Origin: Gramella sp. Hel_I_59
Lineage (GTDB): Bacteria > Bacteroidota > Bacteroidia > Flavobacteriales > Flavobacteriaceae
Length of the DNA stretch: 64,000 bases
Direction: 5' to 3'
Assembly: GCF_006714895.1 (NCBI RefSeq)
Contig: NZ_VFME01000001.1
Coordinates: 248,001-312,000 of the forward strand
Made by a program: the position numbers and the translations under genes. A model generated the notes under the pieces. The model had not been told where the DNA came from, searched no databases, and saw only the letters and a list, made by a program, of their open reading frames with translations. This document shows positions 59,410-64,000 of this stretch, in pieces. Every line of letters starts with the position of its first letter. Positions within the stretch are counted from its first letter, which is position 1.

Positions 59410-60774
59410 ATGCGTACATCCGGGAGCCTACTTCTTATGTTATGGTTTATAGTTTCTGTGCAGGCACAGGATGACAAACCTCCATTTGAAGATGTGAACC
59501 AGGATGATCTCGGTCTTGTAAATGATGAGTTTCAGGAACTTTTCTTTGAAGCGCTCAAGCAAAAAGGTATCGAGAATTATGAAAAAGCAATTGTAGCACT
59601 GCGTAAAGCTTCAGAAATTTCTGAAGACAACGCGGTGCTTTATTTTGAACTTGGCAAGAATTATCGGGAACTTCAGCAATTTCCTGCTGCTATTGAAAAT
59701 TTTCAGAAGGCTACAGCATTAGAACCCAAAAGGGAAGCTATTCTTGTTTCACTTTTCGAAACTTATGCCGCTACTCGTGATTTTGACAGTGCAATTTCCA
59801 CAGTGCAGAAGCTTATAAGTTTTGATTCTGACTATAAGGAGGACCTGGCTAACTTGTACTTGCTCAATGAAGATTACGAGAATGCATTACAACTTATCGA
59901 TCAACTGGATCAGGACTTAGGTGCAAATTCCTATCGAAACTCGTTACGCCGGCAAATCTATGCCCGGACAAATAATACCGATGCTCAAATTGAGAATTTA
60001 AGGCAAAGTATCGCTGCTAATCCAGAGCAGGAAAAAAATTACCTCAATCTTATTTACATGTACAGCGAGCAGGGTGAAGATGAAGAGGCCTATAATGTTG
60101 CCAATGAACTTCTGGAGAGCAATCCCGGTTCTTCTCTGGCTCATCTCGCTTTATATAAATTTCAGCTGGAGAAACAGGAGCCTGAAGCTGCTATTGCTTC
60201 CATGGAAATTGTATTTGAAAGTGAAGAAATTGATGCAGAGTCTAAGTTTAAGGTACTTAATGACTTCCTGATATTTGTACAGAAAAATCCTGAATATGAA
60301 GACCGGCTGGTAGAAGTTGCTCAAAAACTTACTCAAATTGAGAATGCACCAGGTTTGTATGAAAAGCTGGGGCAATTTTATCTCCAAAAAGCTGATCTGG
60401 AAAATGCACTTAGATATTTTCAACTTGGAATAAAGAAGAATTCTTCCAACTTTGAACTTACCAGGAATACACTATTGTTGCAAATTGATCTTCAGAAATA
60501 TGAAGACGTTAGAGAATTGAGTACTCAGGCGTTGGAAAACTTTCCTTCTCAACCTGTTTTATACCTATTTCAGGGGGTTGCACTTAATAAGCTTGAAAAA
60601 TTCGAGCAGGCAGAAAGCAGTTTGAAAGATGGTCTGGATTACCTGGTCGATGATATTAGAATGGAAGCCGATTTTTATGCCCAGCTTTCCTTTAGCTATA
60701 ATGGTATGAATAATGCAGGATTGGCGAATGAATACCGCGCTAAAGCGGAGCAATTACTTAAAGAAATAAATTGA
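59410..60774 (+). CDS. Periplasmic tetratricopeptide repeat protein
   Basis: Protein of 454 residues with a signal peptide (ends SVQAQ) and about ten TPR-like helix pairs: for example GIENYEKAIVALRKASEISEDNAVLYFELGKNYRELQQFPAAIENFQKATALEP (about 50-105) and others to the end. TPR proteins act as scaffolds, so it probably organises partners in the periplasm. It starts 5 nt after the nucleotidyltransferase, and its stop overlaps the DUF4292 start (TGATG). Confidence 0.9.
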   Translation: MRTSGSLLLMLWFIVSVQAQDDKPPFEDVNQDDLGLVNDEFQELFFEALKQKGIENYEKAIVALRKASEISEDNAVLYFELGKNYRELQQFPAAIENFQKATALEPKREAILVSLFETYAATRDFDSAISTVQKLISFDSDYKEDLANLYLLNEDYENALQLIDQLDQDLGANSYRNSLRRQIYARTNNTDAQIENLRQSIAANPEQEKNYLNLIYMYSEQGEDEEAYNVANELLESNPGSSLAHLALYKFQLEKQEPEAAIASMEIVFESEEIDAESKFKVLNDFLIFVQKNPEYEDRLVEVAQKLTQIENAPGLYEKLGQFYLQKADLENALRYFQLGIKKNSSNFELTRNTLLLQIDLQKYEDVRELSTQALENFPSQPVLYLFQGVALNKLEKFEQAESSLKDGLDYLVDDIRMEADFYAQLSFSYNGMNNAGLANEYRAKAEQLLKEIN

Positions 60775-61544
60775 TGATTAGAAGAATAGTAGCACTGGTA
60801 TTTATGGCGGTATTTATAGCTTCCTGCGGAAGTTCCCGTCGTGCCGGAAAGATCGTTACAAAGAACACAGAAGCTGTTTCTATTATTAAAAAGCATTATG
60901 CTGAAGAAGCCGATTATAAGACCGCTTCCGGGAAATTAAGAGCAGTATACCAGCATGATGAAAAAACGCAATCTGTAAACCTTAGTTTTAGAATGGAAAA
61001 GGACAAGGCGATCTGGATGAGTGCGAGTATTCTCGGTTTTCCTGTGGCTAAAGTCTACATCACACCAAATAGTGTGAGCTATTATGAAAAAGTGACTCAG
61101 AGTTATTTCGATGGAGACTTCAGATTAGTTAGTGACTTCCTTGGAACTCCGCTGGATTTTCAAAAGCTTCAGAATTTGCTGATTGGACAGGCTATCTATG
61201 ACCTTCGTACGGAAGAATATGATTTTACGCAATCTCCAAGAGGGTTTCAATTCGTTCAGGAAGAAGAAGCTGATATGAAAAAAATGTTCATGCTGGATAG
61301 TCGCACTTTAAAAGCAGCGGCTCAGCAACTGGCGCAGGTTTCAGAAAACAGAAGTCTTACGGTTACCTATTCAGATTACCAGGTGGTAGATGGTATTGTT
61401 TTTCCTGAAGAGATTCGTATTATCGCCAATGAAGGAGGAAGCAGCACCAATATTGAAATCACCTACAGAAGCATCAGTTTCAATGAGGAAGTTAGTTTTC
61501 CTTTCGATATCCCATCCGGTTACGAAGAAATAAGCTTGAAATGA
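60774..61544 (+). CDS. DUF4292 family lipoprotein (LolA/LolB-like)
   Basis: Predicted lipoprotein of 256 residues with lipobox IASC (Cys18). ATG 60774 overlaps the TPR stop by one base; an in-frame TTG lies 3 nt upstream. The mature part has the beta-rich pattern of the DUF4292 family, distantly similar to LolB/LolA-like lipoprotein carriers: ASGKLRAVYQHDEKTQSVNLSFRMEKDKAIWMSASILGFPVAKVYITP. The function is not shown experimentally. The EnvC-like gene overlaps its stop by 4 nt. Confidence 0.87.
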   Translation: MIRRIVALVFMAVFIASCGSSRRAGKIVTKNTEAVSIIKKHYAEEADYKTASGKLRAVYQHDEKTQSVNLSFRMEKDKAIWMSASILGFPVAKVYITPNSVSYYEKVTQSYFDGDFRLVSDFLGTPLDFQKLQNLLIGQAIYDLRTEEYDFTQSPRGFQFVQEEEADMKKMFMLDSRTLKAAAQQLAQVSENRSLTVTYSDYQVVDGIVFPEEIRIIANEGGSSTNIEITYRSISFNEEVSFPFDIPSGYEEISLK

Positions 61545-62764
61545 TTAGAATGAAGGCTTCAAATGTATTGATTATTCTACTGCTTTGTATAGGCGGTATG
61601 CAGGTTAGCTATGCTCAAACAGATCGTGAAGAACTGGAAAAAAGGCGTATTCAGCTTAGAAATGAGATCACCAGGATCAATGAGCTTAGAATTTCCAACC
61701 AGAAGAAGCAACGCTCGGTGCTTGTACAGGTGGAAGATCTTGGACAACAAATAAAAAGCACCGAAGATCTTATAAAACTGACCAACCAGCAGGCGAATTT
61801 GCTCACGAGAGAAATCACGACGAATACGAATAAAATTGGAGCGCTTAGAAAGGAACTGGAACAGCTTAAGGAAGATTATGCCCGAATGATCGAGAAAAGC
61901 TATAAGAGCAAGTCTCAGCAAAGCAGGGTGATGTTCTTATTGTCTTCTCAGAACTTTCTGCAGGCGTATAAGCGAATTCAGTATATGAAGCAGTATACTA
62001 ATTATCGTAAACAGCAAGGAGAGGAGATCAAAGCTAATACGATAGAATTGCAACAATTAAATTCCAGACTGGTTCAGCAAAAAGAAGAAAAGCAGAAACT
62101 AATTGCTGAAAATAGAAAAACCAGGGCTCAGTTAGAACAAAATAGAAAATCTCAGCAAGAACTTGTTTCCACGATCAAAAAACGTGAAGGTGAATTTGCG
62201 AGTCAGTTAAAAAGCAAACAGAGTGAGATCGACGAAATCGACAGGGCGATCGATCGAATGATTCGCGAATCTATTGCCAAAGCGAATAAGGAGAGCGGTT
62301 CAAGCTCGAGAAGTACTTATGAACTTACTCCGGAAGCGAAAGCGCTGGCGACTGACTTTAATAACAACAAAGGGAAATTACCATGGCCGGTGAAATCTGG
62401 GGTGGTGACTATGAAATTTGGAAAACAGCCGCATCCTGTAGTAAGTTCGGTAATGGTAAATAATAACGGCGTACGTATAGATACTGATAAAGGTGGAAAG
62501 GCGCGTGCTGTTTTTAATGGAACTGTTAGCGAAGTGCAGGCGGTAAAAGGTGCGAACAAAGCGGTGATGGTTAGACACGGTGATTTTATTACGATCTATA
62601 ACAACCTTGAGAATGTTTTCGTAAAAAAGGGAGACGCGGTAAGCACAGAACAGGAAATAGGAGAGATCGCTACCAGCAAAACTACTGGTAAAACAACCCT
62701 GCATTTCCTATTGTATAAGAATGATCAGAAAATGGATCCGGCAGGTTGGATCTATAGAATGTAA
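61541..62764 (+). CDS. EnvC-like murein hydrolase activator (degenerate M23 domain)
   Basis: Periplasmic protein of 407 residues with a signal peptide (ends VSYAQ), two long coiled-coil stretches (about 28-130 and 160-250) and a C-terminal LytM/M23 domain (about 285-405). The zinc ligands of active M23 peptidases are missing: the HxxxD region reads NNNGVRID, and the HxH motif reads TLHFLLY with only one His. This is the EnvC plan, in which an inactive LytM domain activates cell-wall amidases at division. The ATG overlaps the DUF4292 stop (ATGA). Confidence 0.9.
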   Translation: MIRMKASNVLIILLLCIGGMQVSYAQTDREELEKRRIQLRNEITRINELRISNQKKQRSVLVQVEDLGQQIKSTEDLIKLTNQQANLLTREITTNTNKIGALRKELEQLKEDYARMIEKSYKSKSQQSRVMFLLSSQNFLQAYKRIQYMKQYTNYRKQQGEEIKANTIELQQLNSRLVQQKEEKQKLIAENRKTRAQLEQNRKSQQELVSTIKKREGEFASQLKSKQSEIDEIDRAIDRMIRESIAKANKESGSSSRSTYELTPEAKALATDFNNNKGKLPWPVKSGVVTMKFGKQPHPVVSSVMVNNNGVRIDTDKGGKARAVFNGTVSEVQAVKGANKAVMVRHGDFITIYNNLENVFVKKGDAVSTEQEIGEIATSKTTGKTTLHFLLYKNDQKMDPAGWIYRM

Positions 62765-62816
62765 TTTGAACGCAACCTTATGGGTTCGAAAGCATCTAGT
62801 GAATAGAATCTAACCT

Positions 62817-63515
62817 ATGAATTCAGTAAAATCCGGTTATACGTGTGCGTTAATAGTGGCTTTACTTCTAGTGCAGGCATGTACACCTGTTTCCATAGAA
62901 AATAACAAACGCATTCTGGTACAGGGAAAATTTGTAACTCCTGAAGGGATTGCTTTACAGGGAATCCGGGTAAGTACAACAACAGATATCAATGGTTTTT
63001 TAAGGCAGGGACAGGGCACACTTTCTGAAGTTGTAAGCGACGAAAATGGTGACGTTTCTATGGTCTCACTGGATGTCGACCCTGGAATTTTATGTCTGAA
63101 TATTACAAATACATCGAATGATCGTAGACTGCAGAGTTTTACAGTTTGTGATTCGTCGTTGAGCAGAAAGGAAACTTTATTAGATCTTGGTGAATTTGTG
63201 CTGAAAGAGATCATAGAAACGAGCATAATCATTCGGCATGATTCAGATGTTTATTATACGTTGAGGTCTGAAGCATCTTCAGTGCGAATTGGTATTGAAG
63301 ACTGGAATGAATTAAGCTCTTATGATGATTCAGACCTGCCTTCGAAATACAGAACCCGGGAATCCTTTCTGGATTCTGAAAATCAGGTTGATACCTTAAG
63401 AGTCACCACCACTAATAATTCTACTGTTAATTTAAAATTACAAAGTGGCCTGGAAGAATATACTTATGAATTTGAAGTGAACGAAATTGATGCAAGCTAT
63501 GAGATCGATCTGTAG
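62817..63515 (+). CDS. Hypothetical lipoprotein with carboxypeptidase-regulatory-like segment
   Basis: Predicted lipoprotein of 232 residues with lipobox VQAC (Cys22). The mature N-terminal part, VQGKFVTPEGIALQGIRVSTTTDINGFLRQGQGTLSEVVSDENGDVSM, resembles the carboxypeptidase-regulatory-like beta-sandwich found in many surface proteins of Bacteroidota. The rest is Asp/Ser/Thr-rich beta sequence. No catalytic residues are seen. The last 17 nt overlap the following outer-membrane protein gene, so the two products may work together. Confidence 0.75.
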   Translation: MNSVKSGYTCALIVALLLVQACTPVSIENNKRILVQGKFVTPEGIALQGIRVSTTTDINGFLRQGQGTLSEVVSDENGDVSMVSLDVDPGILCLNITNTSNDRRLQSFTVCDSSLSRKETLLDLGEFVLKEIIETSIIIRHDSDVYYTLRSEASSVRIGIEDWNELSSYDDSDLPSKYRTRESFLDSENQVDTLRVTTTNNSTVNLKLQSGLEEYTYEFEVNEIDASYEIDL

Positions 63516-64000
63516 ACTCGTGATAGTGCTGGTTCTTTGTTCTACTATGTCAATAAAGGCACAGGAGCAGGACAGCACTAAATTTTCTCCACACCATTTC
63601 AATCGTATACAGCTGGATCCGGAACTTAGCCTATTTATGGCAATAGGAGATAACTTTCTAAAGGATGCCTATGATCTCAAAACCGGCACCGGCCTTACTG
63701 CCGACTTTTATCTCCATAAGAACTGGTACATAGGAACGCGATTTTTGAACATAAACACACAGGTAACCAGGCCGGAAAACATTGGCGACATCAAGAAGAC
63801 AAAAATCTTTACATTCGGTATTCAGGGCGCTTATGTTTATGAATTTACCGAGCGTCTATACCTGGATCTCATTGGCGGGATTGGTTCGACCGGCTATTAC
63901 CATGATTCAAAATTTGGTACTAACTTTAGAGATTCGGCCACCAGTATTTGGGGTGGTCCAAAAATCAGTTATCGTATCAATAATTTCTTCGGAATATTCC
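63499..64000 (+). CDS. Outer-membrane beta-barrel-like protein (partial, runs off the window)
   Basis: Open reading frame of at least 167 codons from ATG 63499 to the window end, so the C-terminus is missing. It has a signal peptide (ends MSIKAQ) and alternating beta strands rich in Tyr/Phe/Gly, such as TGLTADFYLHKNWYIGTRF, TFGIQGAYVYEFTERLYLDLIGGIGSTGYY and WGGPKISYRINNFF, typical of outer-membrane beta-barrel proteins. It overlaps the upstream lipoprotein gene by 17 nt. Confidence 0.75.
   Translation, partial: MRSICRLVIVLVLCSTMSIKAQEQDSTKFSPHHFNRIQLDPELSLFMAIGDNFLKDAYDLKTGTGLTADFYLHKNWYIGTRFLNINTQVTRPENIGDIKKTKIFTFGIQGAYVYEFTERLYLDLIGGIGSTGYYHDSKFGTNFRDSATSIWGGPKISYRINNFFGIF

Overview
This window is chromosomal DNA from a member of the Flavobacteriia (phylum Bacteroidota), probably a marine Gramella/Christiangramia-like genus; the genus is inference. 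The evidence is a PorW/SprE-type lipoprotein of type IX secretion, many Bacteroidota-only domains of unknown function (DUF4175, DUF4254, DUF4292, DUF4837, DUF5687, DUF6341/DUF6427), the Bacteroidota -7 promoter element TAnnTTTG a few bases upstream of many genes, weak or absent Shine-Dalgarno sequences, AT-rich DNA, and an F-type ATP synthase operon that ends at atpG without atpD/atpC. No insertion sequence, prophage, CRISPR array or clear foreign island is visible: this is dense core genome with about 66 protein genes, one tRNA, and most genes on the + strand.

Layout. 0-6.6 kb: surface S8 and M1 peptidases, rnpA overlapping an S41 peptidase, then rpiB and an acetyltransferase on the - strand. 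6.55-7.07 kb: the only long gene-free stretch, AT-rich with DnaA-box-like words. 7.1-17.5 kb: DUF2007, a short membrane protein, RNase R, a LysE exporter, tRNA-Cys, folB, a ZIP-like transporter, glnS, a YtxH/holin-like/DUF6327-like stress cassette, an SPFH protein and gltX. 17.6-24.1 kb: a giant DUF4175 protein, ybeY, mnmG and a methyltransferase, with two perfect parS palindromes bracketing mnmG. 24.3-30.6 kb: an OmpH-like lipoprotein, DoxX, holB, pgk, a LysM lytic transglycosylase, DUF4837 and tatA. 30.7-38 kb: a seven-gene envelope operon (M23 peptidase, GH3-type adenylating enzyme, an unknown 562-residue protein, rfbC, rfbD, UDP-xylose synthase-like SDR, GT2) facing a CapK-like ligase. 39.3-47 kb: purD, DUF6341/DUF6427, DUF4254 plus GT9, a PaaE-like reductase, and a DUF5687 ABC exporter. 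47-55.9 kb: porW/sprE, bactofilin, atpZ, a small membrane protein and atpBEFHAG. 55.9-64 kb: a lipoprotein, a flippase, dut, a sugar nucleotidyltransferase, a TPR protein, a DUF4292 lipoprotein, an EnvC-like activator, a lipoprotein and a truncated outer-membrane protein.

How it fits together. Most of the window serves the cell envelope (peptidoglycan hydrolases and activators, lipoproteins, polysaccharide precursors, flippase, T9SS) and core information processing (tRNA charging and modification, RNase P, RNase R, YbeY, DNA polymerase III delta'). The most notable non-coding signals are the paired parS sites, a possible replication-origin-like region at 6.55-7.07 kb, a perfect 16-bp stem-loop between atpE and atpF, an inverted-repeat cluster before atpG, and a recurrent promoter layout that predicts very short or absent mRNA leaders.
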